Assembly (NCBI GenBank): GCA_013036095.1
Contig: JAAXCW010000002.1
Coordinates: forward strand, 248,001-312,000
Direction: 5' to 3'
Length of the DNA: 64,000 nucleotides
Source: Vulcanimicrobiota bacterium
GTDB taxonomy: Bacteria; Vulcanimicrobiota; Vulcanimicrobiia; Vulcanimicrobiales; Vulcanimicrobiaceae
The notes under the pieces are model-generated. The model saw only the letters and a list, made by a program, of their open reading frames with translations, had not been told where the DNA came from and ran no database searches. Positions 26,272 through 35,083 of the stretch are shown here, piece by piece; within the stretch, counting starts at the first letter, position 1; every line of letters starts with the position of its first letter. The translations under genes were made by a program, and so were the position numbers.

Positions 26272-26690
26272 TACGTGATGGCGCGTTCGATGGCCGGATT
26301 ACAGAGCAGTTTCTCAACCGCTTCTTTGAGCGTCGCAGGCCGAACCGGCGTCCCCGACTTGTCGAACAGCCGCCATCCCACGTGGTGAACCGCTGCGGCC
26401 GATGCGTCGGGCGCGACCGCATGCGTCGCGGCTATCGTGGAAACCCAAGCTTCCCCGGTTTGCGGGGTAGGCGAATCGCGTAATTCCAAGGCGTGCTTAT
26501 TCGGGTTGAACAACGACTCGTTCCGTTGTACGCTGGCCGCCACGTCAGCGCCCGATGCGGGACCGGCGAATTGCCAGATGTCGGCGCGTTCGACGCGATC
26601 GACCTCGACGCCGAGCCGGCGCAAAGCCGTCAGCGCGCTGAACGCGGTATTGTCGGGAATCTTCAGTTTAATGGCGACGGTGTGCAGCAC
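26271..26690 (-). CDS. purS: PurS-like subunit of FGAM synthase
   Basis: A 139-residue protein that resembles PurS, the small partner that joins PurL and PurQ. The N-terminus (HTVAIKLKIPDNTAFSALTA, LRRLGVEVDRVERADIW) and the C-terminal KLLCNPAIERA match PurS, but it is about 55 residues longer than usual, with an inserted stretch (about 45-115) rich in Ala. Position among purP, purQ and purL supports the assignment. GTG at 26690 is used and its ribosome site is weak. The TAA overlaps the purP ATG. Confidence 0.65.
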   Translation of the reverse strand: MLHTVAIKLKIPDNTAFSALTALRRLGVEVDRVERADIWQFAGPASGADVAASVQRNESLFNPNKHALELRDSPTPQTGEAWVSTIAATHAVAPDASAAAVHHVGWRLFDKSGTPVRPATLKEAVEKLLCNPAIERAIT

Positions 26691-26735
26691 GGTAGTGCCC
26701 GAGGATACCCGCCGCCGCTTGCGGTACCCTGCAGG

Positions 26736-27002
26736 ATGATACGTTTCAACCCTTGGGCTCTAGCACTCGCGTTTGGCGTAGCCAAAGCCGTGGTGGCCGC
26801 CACTGCCTTGGCTCCGCTTTCGTGGATGATGCGAGATACATTCCTGGGACATCTCCCGTTCGGCATGTCCGCAATGACGACAGCCTACATCGCAACATCC
26901 CTGGTTTCGAATTTTGTGGGTGGGGTGATCGCCGGCGGCTTGTTCGCGCTGATCTACAATAAAATAGCGGACACAACCGCAACTCGTGCCGCGCAGCCGT
27001 AA
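26736..27002 (+). CDS. Small membrane protein
   Basis: An 88-residue protein with ATG at 26736 and two hydrophobic segments (PWALALAFGVAKAVVAATAL and SLVSNFVGGVIAGGLFALIY). The N-terminal NPWALALAFG recalls small DUF5676-type membrane proteins, a weak match. It lies on the plus strand between the divergent purS-like gene and the convergent purQ gene, and its TAA is one base from the purQ stop. Confidence 0.6.
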   Translation: MIRFNPWALALAFGVAKAVVAATALAPLSWMMRDTFLGHLPFGMSAMTTAYIATSLVSNFVGGVIAGGLFALIYNKIADTTATRAAQP

Positions 27003-27003
27003 T

Positions 27004-27768
27004 TTACGATAGGGCCTTAGCAAAAGCGCGGAAAAGCGTCGCGCCGCCGGATGGCGCAAGAATGTCCTTGCCTACCGCGCGATGCGGGTGATTAAAATTC
27101 CACGCGTCGCGCTCCGGGTGTGGCATGATGGCTAAGACGTTGCCCTTCTTGTTCGTAAGTCCGGCGCAACGTAACGCGGAGCCGTTCGGAACGGCCGCGT
27201 CGTTGACGCCCCCATCCGCATGCGCATACACGAACGTAAGATGTCCACCCGACGTTATTTCTTCTAAATGCTCTGGAGTCGCAACCAGGCGACCTTCGCC
27301 GTGGGCCGCCCACGCCGGAATGATGGCATCACTTGGAAGCGCCGCGGTGATCGCGCAGCGCGACGGATTCCCCGAAAGTTTGATATGCACGTGCTTGCAC
27401 ACGAATTTCCCGCTGGGCGCGTTACGCGTGAAGGCGGCGGTCGGCCTGCGAACCGCCCCGGTTCCCGGAACGAGTCCGGCTTCCAAAAGAATCTGAGCGC
27501 CATTGCAGATGCCCAGCACAAGTTTGTCTTTGCCGGCCGCTTCGATCACATAATCCATCATCGGATCGTGCGCCGGAATCGCACCCGCGCGCACGCGATC
27601 TTCGTAGGCGAAACCGCCCGGAAGTACATACGCGTCATATTTTGGAAGTGACGCCGCTTTGCTCCAATGCACGCTTTCCGCATCGAGTCCAACGTCGCGG
27701 CAAATGCGAACCGTTTCGGACTCGCTATTCGTACCGGGAAATATCAGCACCGCAATCCTCGCAGTCAT
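27004..27768 (-). CDS. purQ: FGAM synthase glutaminase subunit
   Basis: A 254-residue class I glutamine amidotransferase that supplies ammonia to PurL in the fourth step of purine synthesis. Marks are IAVLIFPGTNSE, VLPGGFAYEDRVRAG, the nucleophile in LGICNGAQIL and the His-Glu pair in IMPHPERD. ATG at 27768 overlaps the purL stop (ATGA), so the open frame above it is not used. It is about 25 residues longer than short PurQ proteins such as that of Bacillus. Confidence 0.93.
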   Translation of the reverse strand: MTARIAVLIFPGTNSESETVRICRDVGLDAESVHWSKAASLPKYDAYVLPGGFAYEDRVRAGAIPAHDPMMDYVIEAAGKDKLVLGICNGAQILLEAGLVPGTGAVRRPTAAFTRNAPSGKFVCKHVHIKLSGNPSRCAITAALPSDAIIPAWAAHGEGRLVATPEHLEEITSGGHLTFVYAHADGGVNDAAVPNGSALRCAGLTNKKGNVLAIMPHPERDAWNFNHPHRAVGKDILAPSGGATLFRAFAKALS

Positions 27769-29900
27769 GCGTATATCCCAGCGAGCGGCTTTCGCCACGC
27801 AACACGCAGTTCGTCCAGGTCAAAGGACCGGCCGCCCGAAGCGATGTCAACTTCGCCGTCGATATCCGCGATGGTCGTAACGCCTATATGCCGCCAATCT
27901 TCGCTCGAAAGCGTCCGGTTTGCGAAGCTCTCAAACGCCTCAGCCTCGGCGGCCTCGATTAACCAACCTTTATGATGCGCTCCAGGCTCAAGCCCCGCAT
28001 CTAGTTCCACGCCGAAATCATTTCCGGAAGCGAAAGCCATCTGCGCGGCCGCTGCGAAGAGTCCCTCATCTCCAACAGCCCGCACCGACAGTATCAACCC
28101 GCCTCGTATCGCGCCGAGTACGGCAGCGCTCCGCTTGCTCTCCGCTGCAAGCGTCGCCGCGCCCTCGCGAGCTCCGATAAAGTACAACGCTGAGTTCGGA
28201 TGTTTTAGCGCCGGGGTTACGACCTTCCCAACGTCGTCGACTACGCCGACGCAGCCGATTATCGGCGACGACGGTATCGCCGTTCCGGATCCCGCTTCGT
28301 TGTAGAGACTCACATTGCCGGATACAAAGGGCAGTTCCAGCGCTTTGGCTTCGTCCGAAAGTTCCGCAACGGCGTTAACGAGCTGCGCATAATGCTCTTC
28401 GTTGTTCGGGTTGCCGAAATTGAGACAGTCCGTCAAACCGATCGGGCGCGCGCCGACTGCCACGACCTTCCGCGCCGCCTCGACGACGCTCCCGCCGACG
28501 CTTAGAGCGACTCCGATCGACGCGCCCGGGAGAGGCGCAATCACCCCGGCATCCGCATATCCGCGCGGAATAACCGTTCTGCCGCGAACGACCGCATCGT
28601 ATTCCTGATAAAGCGGCTCACGCGAACAGACGTTTATAGAAGCCAATGCCTCGCTCAACGCGGCGTTGCGACCGGCTTTGTCATCCTGAGCAGCCCCTCG
28701 CTCATCGAGCGAGGGCGTAGTCGAAGGACGGAGCACCTTCTCATCTGAGATCGCACCCGTCAGAAAATCAATCGGCACGTCCATGACGATTTCGCTGCCG
28801 TGCCGCATGACGTAGCGTTTTTCAGCCTGCACGGCGCCGATGACGTTTGCACGCGCGCCGCGAGCAATCTCGGGAAGCGAAAACTCCTCATTATATATGC
28901 GCAGAACGTCGGGGGTCACATCGCCGGGAAGAACCCAGCACAACCGCTCTTGCGTCTCGCCGACGGCGATGACTTCCGGCGGCAGGTTCTCGACCGCAAC
29001 GTTGACATCGTCGAGATCGATAATCGCGCCCAAGCCGCCGGCGGCGCATAACTCCGCGGTGCAGCCCATAATGCCGCCTGCGCCGAGGTCCTTGAATCCG
29101 GCGGTGATCTTGTTCTCGCGTAAATACTCAAAGACCCGATAACTGGCGCGCATAATAACATTTTTGAGAAACGGATCGGGCACCTGAACCGCGCTCTTGT
29201 TGGCCTCTTGGTTATCTTCTTCCAAAGTCAACGACGAAAACGACGCGCCGCCGAATCCGCTTGCGTCGGTCGCTTTGCCGACGAGCAGGATGTCCCAGCC
29301 CCCGGAGCCTTCCGGCGCGCGTGAATGAATGATCTCATGTTCTTTCACGAGACCAAGCGCGATCACGTTAACCACGCAATTATCGTTAAAACCGCCGTCG
29401 AAATACACGTCGCCGGCGATATTTGGAACGCCGATCGCGTTGCCGTACGCGGCGATGCCGTCAACGACTTGCCGCGCCACATAACGTTGGTGCGACTGCG
29501 GATCGTCAACGTTGCCGAAGCGCAAGCAATCCGCCAGCGCGATGACTTCGGCGCCCATGCATAGCACGTCGCGCACGATACCGCCGACTCCGGTTGCCGC
29601 GCCTTCGAACGGAACGACCTGCGAAGGATGGTTGTGTGATTCGTGGGCGATCACGATGCCGTACCGCTGGCCATCGTGTTCGCCCAAATGCAGAATGCCC
29701 GCGTCCTCGCCCGGGCCGAGCACGACGTTGGGCCCGGTCGTCGGGAGTTTTTTGAGCAAATGGCGGCTGCTCTTGTACGAGCAATGCTCGCTCCACTGCG
29801 CATCGAACGCGTAGAGTTCGACCGTCGTCGGATCGCGTCCCAAGCCCTCGGCGATGCGGCGCAATTCGTCAGGCCGCAAAGCCACAACGGGCTTAGCCAA
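27765..29900 (-). CDS. purL: FGAM synthase large subunit (PurL, small-type)
   Basis: A protein of about 711 residues, the PurS/PurQ-dependent type of PurL that converts FGAR to FGAM. Seen are DAQWSEHCSYKSSR, AHESHNHPSQVVPFEGA, TGVGGIVRD, DLGAGGIMGCTAEL and LTDCLNFGNPNNEEH. The start is uncertain: TTG at 29900 overlaps the purC stop by 8 bp, while GTG at 29885 is an alternative. About residue 400 a repeat copy inserts STTPSLDERGAAQDDKAG between two conserved blocks, apparently tolerated because the frame stays open. Confidence 0.93.
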   Translation of the reverse strand: MAKPVVALRPDELRRIAEGLGRDPTTVELYAFDAQWSEHCSYKSSRHLLKKLPTTGPNVVLGPGEDAGILHLGEHDGQRYGIVIAHESHNHPSQVVPFEGAATGVGGIVRDVLCMGAEVIALADCLRFGNVDDPQSHQRYVARQVVDGIAAYGNAIGVPNIAGDVYFDGGFNDNCVVNVIALGLVKEHEIIHSRAPEGSGGWDILLVGKATDASGFGGASFSSLTLEEDNQEANKSAVQVPDPFLKNVIMRASYRVFEYLRENKITAGFKDLGAGGIMGCTAELCAAGGLGAIIDLDDVNVAVENLPPEVIAVGETQERLCWVLPGDVTPDVLRIYNEEFSLPEIARGARANVIGAVQAEKRYVMRHGSEIVMDVPIDFLTGAISDEKVLRPSTTPSLDERGAAQDDKAGRNAALSEALASINVCSREPLYQEYDAVVRGRTVIPRGYADAGVIAPLPGASIGVALSVGGSVVEAARKVVAVGARPIGLTDCLNFGNPNNEEHYAQLVNAVAELSDEAKALELPFVSGNVSLYNEAGSGTAIPSSPIIGCVGVVDDVGKVVTPALKHPNSALYFIGAREGAATLAAESKRSAAVLGAIRGGLILSVRAVGDEGLFAAAAQMAFASGNDFGVELDAGLEPGAHHKGWLIEAAEAEAFESFANRTLSSEDWRHIGVTTIADIDGEVDIASGGRSFDLDELRVAWRKPLAGIYA
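28679..28731 (+). repeat. TCATCCTGAGC repeat captured inside purL
   Basis: Left flank TTGTCATCCTGAGCAG, palindrome CCCTCGCT-CATCG-AGCGAGGG and right flank TAGTCGAAGGACGG. It is a full-length copy with a palindrome unlike the other copies, in frame on the opposite strand within purL. Confidence 0.85.
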
Positions 29901-31095
29901 AATTGGGAGGCGGCGGCGCCGTCTGCATGTTGAGCGCGGCATCGGCTTGCAGCACCGCCGAGCGCATGTTGGTCTGCACCATCAGCGTGCGGCCGAACAT
30001 CACGGTATCTTCCAAGCCCAGCACTTTGGCGCACTGCAGGGCGACGGCACCCGGCTCTTTGCCGCTCGCCTCAAACACGGGAGCACTTGTAGTGCCCTCG
30101 ATGACCGCGTGCAGTGCGCCGTCCGGACCGGAAACCGTAACGTACACCAACCGCGCGAAACTCGCATCGTGCTGTTGAATGAGCTGCAGCACGAAGCCCG
30201 GCGTTTTCGCGGCGCTCGCGACGTGACGCACGATCGGCAAACCCAGTTGTCCCAACGCTTGCGAGAGCGCGTTGACTTCGGCCGTCTGCTCAGGCTTCTC
30301 GGCAAAGATCGCGATCATACCCGGACGCATCACCGGAAAGTTTCCCGCCATCTCGGTCACTTGCTCGTACGCGCTTTTCACGTAATTGAGCGCTTCATCG
30401 TCAACTTTTTCCAAGTTGCGGTAAATCTGTTTATCGAGCATCCGGTCTTCGCGCCCGCCCGGCCAAATGCGCCACGAGTCGTTGTCGATGACGTCGGCAA
30501 TCACGAGCTGCCCCTGATTCTCACCACCCGCCAGCCTGCCAAACTCTAGTTTTAAGTCGACGAGCATCACGTCGCGCTTGCGCCACGCGTGCGCCAATAT
30601 CTCAAACGTGATGCGCGCAATCTCGCTCATCGCCGCAATTTCGGGCGGCTGCGCTATGTTGCGCGAGACGATTTCGTCGGGCGTAATCAGCGGGTCGTGA
30701 TTGGCGTCGTCCTTCACGAAAAATTCGAGCATCCGCGGAACGAGAATTGCACCACGCTGCATGCCGGGATTGCGCTTTACGAGCGAACCGGCCGCTACGC
30801 CGCGCACGACAACTTCAAGCGGAATCATGTTGCAGCGCCGCACGAGCATTTCGTTTTGGTCGTCGTCTTCGCCGCCGCTCAGATAGTGTGTGGGCAAACC
30901 GCACAGATTCAGGAGCCGGAAAACGCGCGCCGTCGTTTGCGCCGCTAAGCGGCCTTTCCCGGGGATTTCGTTGCGGCGCGCGCCGTCGCCGGCGCTGATC
31001 GCGTCGGTTTGCTTCACTACCGCAACGTCCGGCTGCCCCGGGCTCTCGTAGAGCACTTTGGTCTTGCCGTGCGCGATCTCGATACCTTTATTCAT
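29893..31095 (-). CDS. purC: SAICAR synthetase fused to a degenerate PurE-like domain
   Basis: A 400-residue protein. Residues 1 to about 250 are SAICAR synthetase: IEIAHGKTKVLYESPG, MIPLEVVVRGVAAGSLVKR, MLVDLKLEFGRL, VIADVIDNDSWRIWPGG. Residues about 260-390 follow the fold pattern of PurE (AIR carboxylase): a first strand MIAIFAEKPEQ, then VRHVASAAKTPGFVLQLI where PurE has SAHRTP, then VSGPDGALHAVIEGTTSAPVFEA and QTNMRSAVLQADAAL. The phosphate-loop serines and the active-site His of PurE are absent, so this half is probably not a normal carboxylase. The domain order is the same as in vertebrate PAICS. It lies between purB and purL. Confidence 0.88.
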   Translation of the reverse strand: MNKGIEIAHGKTKVLYESPGQPDVAVVKQTDAISAGDGARRNEIPGKGRLAAQTTARVFRLLNLCGLPTHYLSGGEDDDQNEMLVRRCNMIPLEVVVRGVAAGSLVKRNPGMQRGAILVPRMLEFFVKDDANHDPLITPDEIVSRNIAQPPEIAAMSEIARITFEILAHAWRKRDVMLVDLKLEFGRLAGGENQGQLVIADVIDNDSWRIWPGGREDRMLDKQIYRNLEKVDDEALNYVKSAYEQVTEMAGNFPVMRPGMIAIFAEKPEQTAEVNALSQALGQLGLPIVRHVASAAKTPGFVLQLIQQHDASFARLVYVTVSGPDGALHAVIEGTTSAPVFEASGKEPGAVALQCAKVLGLEDTVMFGRTLMVQTNMRSAVLQADAALNMQTAPPPPNFG

Positions 31096-31102
31096 TTCCT
31101 AC

Positions 31103-31170
31103 CTGTCATCCTGAGCGGGCGCCATGTGGCGCCCCGGTCGAAGGGCGGCCGAGCGAAGTCGAGGCCTGCG
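31103..31170 (+). repeat. TCATCCTGAGC repeat, GGGCGCC type with extended right end
   Basis: CTGTCATCCTGAGC, palindrome GGGCGCC-ATGT-GGCGCCC, then CGGTCGAAGGGCGG and CGAAGTCGAGGCCTGCG. It overlaps the 3' end of purB on the other strand and supplies its last 20 or so residues and the bases of its stop codon. Confidence 0.85.
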
Positions 31171-32563
31171 CCGGAAACGGCTCGAGCTTTTCGATCCGCT
31201 CTGCAAGCGCAAGTGCACGCGCCTCGGCGCTGCCGGTGTGACCGGACGGTTCCAGCATCCGCCGGATTTCCGCGGGATCGAGCCGGCTGGTGAGTTCCGG
31301 TTCTTCGGCCAGCAGACTCCCGAGCGGGTTTTCCTTACCCTGCGCGATTGCGCTCCACGATTGCATCGCAGCGGTGCGCAGCACTTCGTGCACCGCTTGG
31401 CGGTCGCCGCCGGCGCGCACGGCTTCGAGCAGCACCGATTCCGTGCCGGCGAACGGACCGTATGTGCGCAAGTTATCGGCGATGCGCTTGCTTTCAATCG
31501 TCAGCCCGTTCACAACTTTGATCGCGAGTTGCACGATCTCATCGGTGCAGAGCAGCGCTTCCGGCAAAATCGTGCGTCTGTTCGCACTGTCGTCGAGCGT
31601 CCGTTCCAAGTAATTCGTCGCCGCGTTCTGCCAGGCGACGTCGGCGTATGCCGGAAGCAGACGCGCAAGCGATCCGATGCGTTCGCATAAAATTGGATTA
31701 CGCTTGAACGGCATCGCGGAGCTGCCGACCTGCTTCTCCGCGAACGGCTCGTGAACTTCGCCGAACTCCGGTGAGCTCAGTATCCGTATGTCGGCCGCGA
31801 ATTTGGAAAGAGAAGCACCGATTCCCGCAAGCGCGCTCAACAACAGAAAGTCGAGCTTGCGCGGATACGTCTGCGTACTGATCTCGCGCGCGCTCAATCC
31901 GAACCGATCGAGCACGCTTTTCTCCATTGACGCAGCCCAGCCGCTGCCGTTAAGAAGCTGCTCATATGACGCCGCCGTGCCGACGGCCCCGCGCATGCCT
32001 TTGGCGGTGAGATTCTCGAAGGCAAAACGCAGTGCCGCATCGTCGATCAGCAAGTCTTGCGCGTAAACGGCGAACCGGTAGCCGGCAGTGGTCGGCTCCG
32101 CCGGCTGCAGATGCGTAAACGCCATGCACACCACGCCGGAGTTCTCGCGAATGCGCGTGGCAAATGCGCGCAACAGATCCCCCAGTGACGCGCCGATCAT
32201 CGCTACCGCGCGCCGCAGCCGGTACGTCTCGACGGTATCTTCGATATCCATCGAGGTCGAGCCGAGATGCAGCTTTCCGCCGCCGGTTTTTGCCTGCGAA
32301 GCAAAGACGCGGATCTCCGCCATCAGGTCGTGATGAATCTCGCTTTCAATCTTTAACGCCGCATCGACGTCGACGTCGTCCACGTGCGCGCGAATATCCG
32401 CGACTTCCTCAGCGGTCACCAATCCGTACTGCGATTGGGCTTCGGCCAACGCTAGCCAAACCTGACGCCACAGCCTGCGCCGTTCGTGTTCAGAAAAAAG
32501 CGCGCGCAGCTCGGCGCGCCCGTATCTCCAAGAGAACGGGGACGCGTAAGAATCGTAGGTCAT
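31106..32563 (-). CDS. purB: Adenylosuccinate lyase
   Basis: A 485-residue fumarase/aspartase-superfamily lyase acting on SAICAR and adenylosuccinate. Signatures: KTGGGKLHLGSTSMDIEDT, AFTHLQPAEPTTAGYR and the mobile loop GSSAMPFKRNPILCERI. ATG at 32563 overlaps the holA stop (ATGA), so the arginine-rich upstream extension of the frame is discarded. The C-terminal tail after EKLEPF (PAQASTSLGRPSTGAPHGAR) is translated from the dispersed repeat and is not part of the family fold. Confidence 0.93.
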   Translation of the reverse strand: MTYDSYASPFSWRYGRAELRALFSEHERRRLWRQVWLALAEAQSQYGLVTAEEVADIRAHVDDVDVDAALKIESEIHHDLMAEIRVFASQAKTGGGKLHLGSTSMDIEDTVETYRLRRAVAMIGASLGDLLRAFATRIRENSGVVCMAFTHLQPAEPTTAGYRFAVYAQDLLIDDAALRFAFENLTAKGMRGAVGTAASYEQLLNGSGWAASMEKSVLDRFGLSAREISTQTYPRKLDFLLLSALAGIGASLSKFAADIRILSSPEFGEVHEPFAEKQVGSSAMPFKRNPILCERIGSLARLLPAYADVAWQNAATNYLERTLDDSANRRTILPEALLCTDEIVQLAIKVVNGLTIESKRIADNLRTYGPFAGTESVLLEAVRAGGDRQAVHEVLRTAAMQSWSAIAQGKENPLGSLLAEEPELTSRLDPAEIRRMLEPSGHTGSAEARALALAERIEKLEPFPAQASTSLGRPSTGAPHGARSG

Positions 32564-33543
32564 GCGGTGCTGGAACGTTTCGCGCCCAGGCCGGCCAGTT
32601 CCGCGGTCAAGAGTTCGACCGCCAGCTCGGGGTCGTCGATCCGGCCCGTGACGATGGCGTCGAACGCGCCGATCGCGCGCTCGAACGCGCGCCGCGCGCG
32701 TTGCTCGCCGACGCGGGCCGCGATCGGTCCGAGCGCCCGCGAGCGCCACGCGGAGCGGCCCGTCAGCTGACCGCCGCGTGCGAGTTCCCAGAGCAGCCCG
32801 CATTCGGTGGCCGCCGCATAGACGAGCGGAACGCCCGCCGCGCGATCGCTGGAAAACATTTCGTGCGCGATCGCCAGCGCTTCGGCGACGCGTCCTTCGA
32901 CGAGCGCACCCGCGTACTTGTACGCTTTGGGATCTTCAATAGAGAGCGTTTCTTGCTCGAGATCCGCAAACGTGATCTTCTTTCCGGCAAGAGCCAGCTT
33001 TTGCAGATCATTGCGAATCGCTGCAAGATCCGCGCTGCTGCCGGCGAGCGCTCCAATGACGCGCGGCTCGGCCGTCGCTTTGAGTTCCGCGAGCGTTTCT
33101 TCAACGAAGCGTTTGCGCACGTCGTCGTTCGCGGTTGTGTCGACACGCACCGCACTGCGTCCGGCCATCGCGCCGAAGGGCTCGGGGCGCTGCGCGCGCG
33201 GCGAAAGCAAATCGCAGATGACCAGCGTGTTCCCCTCCGGCACGCCTTCGGCGACACTCCAAATGTCGCGCCGTATCGCGGTCTTGAGCGTTTGCGCATC
33301 GGTTATCACGATAAGCCGTGACGTGGCCAAAAATGGCATCGCCTGCACCGCTTCACGCAGCCTGCTCGTGTCGTCGAGATCGCTTGCGGGAAAGCGGTCG
33401 AGATTCAGGTCGCGCGTTTCGTCGGGAAGGACGCGATCGATCACGATGTCCAGTGCGCGCTCCGCGAGTACGCGCTCGGTGCCCTCGATGATTGCGAGCT
33501 TGCCGATCGCGGGCTGCTTATCGACGAAATCGTAAAACTTCAC
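32560..33543 (-). CDS. holA: DNA polymerase III delta subunit
   Basis: A 327-residue HolA-type clamp-loader subunit: GTG start 33543 followed by KFYDFVDKQPAIGKLAIIEG, then the N-terminal domain (FLATSRLIVITDAQTL) and the central and C-terminal helical domains (SADLAAIRNDLQKLALAGKK, ALVEGRVAEALAIAHEM). It opens and loads the sliding clamp. The open frame above 33543 looks non-coding. It diverges from the glycosyltransferase at 33601, so the shared promoter region is under 60 bp. Confidence 0.85.
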   Translation of the reverse strand: MKFYDFVDKQPAIGKLAIIEGTERVLAERALDIVIDRVLPDETRDLNLDRFPASDLDDTSRLREAVQAMPFLATSRLIVITDAQTLKTAIRRDIWSVAEGVPEGNTLVICDLLSPRAQRPEPFGAMAGRSAVRVDTTANDDVRKRFVEETLAELKATAEPRVIGALAGSSADLAAIRNDLQKLALAGKKITFADLEQETLSIEDPKAYKYAGALVEGRVAEALAIAHEMFSSDRAAGVPLVYAAATECGLLWELARGGQLTGRSAWRSRALGPIAARVGEQRARRAFERAIGAFDAIVTGRIDDPELAVELLTAELAGLGAKRSSTA

Positions 33544-33600
33544 GCCCGGCGGTCTTCGGCAGGCCGTAAAGACGCGCCTCGCCAACCCCGCGCCAACACG

Positions 33601-35016
33601 ATGATTCGATTGCCTCGCGCGGCGCTACTGATCGTTGCGGGAATGGCAGCCTTCCGCATTGCCGTGGCGTCGCATATTCCGCTCACCGAAGACGAATCGT
33701 ACTATTGGGCGTGGAGCCGCCACCTGGCGCTTGGATACGTCGATCATCCTCCGATGGTGGCCTGGCTCATTGCGCTGACCGCGCCGTTCGGATCGAGCGA
33801 GCTGGCCATCCGTTTGCCCTTCATCGCGTGCGAAGCGTTCGCGGCAATCGCGCTGGGCTATACGGCGATAGTGCTGACGGGTAACGCGCGCGCGGGCGCC
33901 GCGGCCGCCGTCATTTTCGCGCTCATCCCGCAAACGCGCATGATTATCGGTGAGGCTCTGCCCGACGGTCCATATCTCTTGTTCTGGTCGCTCTCGCTGC
34001 TTTTCGCTGCGCGCGCCGCGTCGCGTATGCGGACGGCGGACATGATTCTCTTAGGAATATCTCTTGCCGGAGCACTGCTCTCGCGCGCTTTTGGTTTCTC
34101 GCTCCTGACCGGAGTGCTCATCTTCTCTCTTCTGCCTGCCCAGGGGCGCATGTGGAGGCAAGGTTTTTGGATCGCGCCCGTCATTGCAGTCGTTCTCTAT
34201 ATGCCGTTCGTGTATTGGAATGCGACGCACGGCTGGGTAAATTTCAGCTTCACGATCTATCGCGAAGCCTACGAAAACTTCAGCGCGGCGCACCTTCTGG
34301 TGCTTTCCACGTTCCGCTTCGCGCTCGAAGCGGCAGCCTTTCTGATCGCTACCTACCTTTTGACGGTCCGCCGCCGCTACGATTTGTTGGCGTGCACGGC
34401 ATTGCCGTTACCGCTGCTGTTAATCGTGCTCTCGTTTTTCGAAGGCGTCGAATCGTATTGGCTCTTGGGGCCGTTCGCATCGCTTTGCGTCGCGCTCGGC
34501 ATCGCCTACGCGAACTTCCCGCTGCTCTGGAAGCGGCTCGCCGCAGCGGTCTGGATTGTTCCGGCGGCTTATGCGATGTTCGTCGTAACGCTGCTGTCTT
34601 TGCCGCAGCCCGTTCAAGCGTCCCTATTGCGCGCGTCGAACGAGAAGCCCAAGAGTTTGTTTTACTCGGCAGTTTACGCCTACGCTCCGCTGGCGCGCGA
34701 CGTTCGGGGTCTGCTAAAAAACGGCAACGCGATCGTCATGACCGATAAATTCGAAATCGCATCGGAGCTGCTCTATCAAGGCAACATCGAATCGACGGTC
34801 GTTTCGGGCATCGGTCGCAAGCAGTGGGCGATGTGGCAGCGAGGCTCCGGTCCGGCCCGCTACTTGGTGGTATTGAACGAGCCGCCCGGCCGCGATCCCG
34901 CCGTCATGCGGTCCGTTGCAAAAGAGTGTTCGGCCATTCATGACGGTCCGACATTGCGTTACGCGTTTGCCGGGCCGCCGGTCACAATGTTCTATACGAA
35001 ATGGTGCGATCGCTAA
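33601..35016 (+). CDS. ArnT/PMT-type membrane glycosyltransferase
   Basis: A 471-residue integral membrane protein with about ten to twelve hydrophobic segments. The first extracytoplasmic loop has the acidic motif of lipid-linked-sugar transferases (PLTEDESYYWAWSRHLALG, then YVDHPPMVAWL), as in GT83/GT39 enzymes. It would move a sugar from a polyprenyl phosphate carrier to a lipid or protein at the outer face of the inner membrane. ATG at 33601 is close to the divergent holA start. No pathway partner is adjacent, so acceptor and sugar are unknown. Confidence 0.85.
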   Translation: MIRLPRAALLIVAGMAAFRIAVASHIPLTEDESYYWAWSRHLALGYVDHPPMVAWLIALTAPFGSSELAIRLPFIACEAFAAIALGYTAIVLTGNARAGAAAAVIFALIPQTRMIIGEALPDGPYLLFWSLSLLFAARAASRMRTADMILLGISLAGALLSRAFGFSLLTGVLIFSLLPAQGRMWRQGFWIAPVIAVVLYMPFVYWNATHGWVNFSFTIYREAYENFSAAHLLVLSTFRFALEAAAFLIATYLLTVRRRYDLLACTALPLPLLLIVLSFFEGVESYWLLGPFASLCVALGIAYANFPLLWKRLAAAVWIVPAAYAMFVVTLLSLPQPVQASLLRASNEKPKSLFYSAVYAYAPLARDVRGLLKNGNAIVMTDKFEIASELLYQGNIESTVVSGIGRKQWAMWQRGSGPARYLVVLNEPPGRDPAVMRSVAKECSAIHDGPTLRYAFAGPPVTMFYTKWCDR

Positions 35017-35032
35017 GGAGTATCGCCAGTAA

Positions 35033-35080
35033 TGTCATCCTGAGTAGAGTTCGCATAGCGAACTCGTAGTCGAAGGACGC
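35033..35080 (+). repeat. TCATCCTGAGC repeat, GAGTTCGC palindrome type
   Basis: ATGTCATCCTGAGTA, palindrome GAGTTCGC-ATA-GCGAACTC, right flank GTAGTCGAAGGACGC. It fills the space between the 3' ends of the convergent glycosyltransferase gene and the small gene at 35084. Confidence 0.85.
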
Positions 35081-35083
35081 GTG

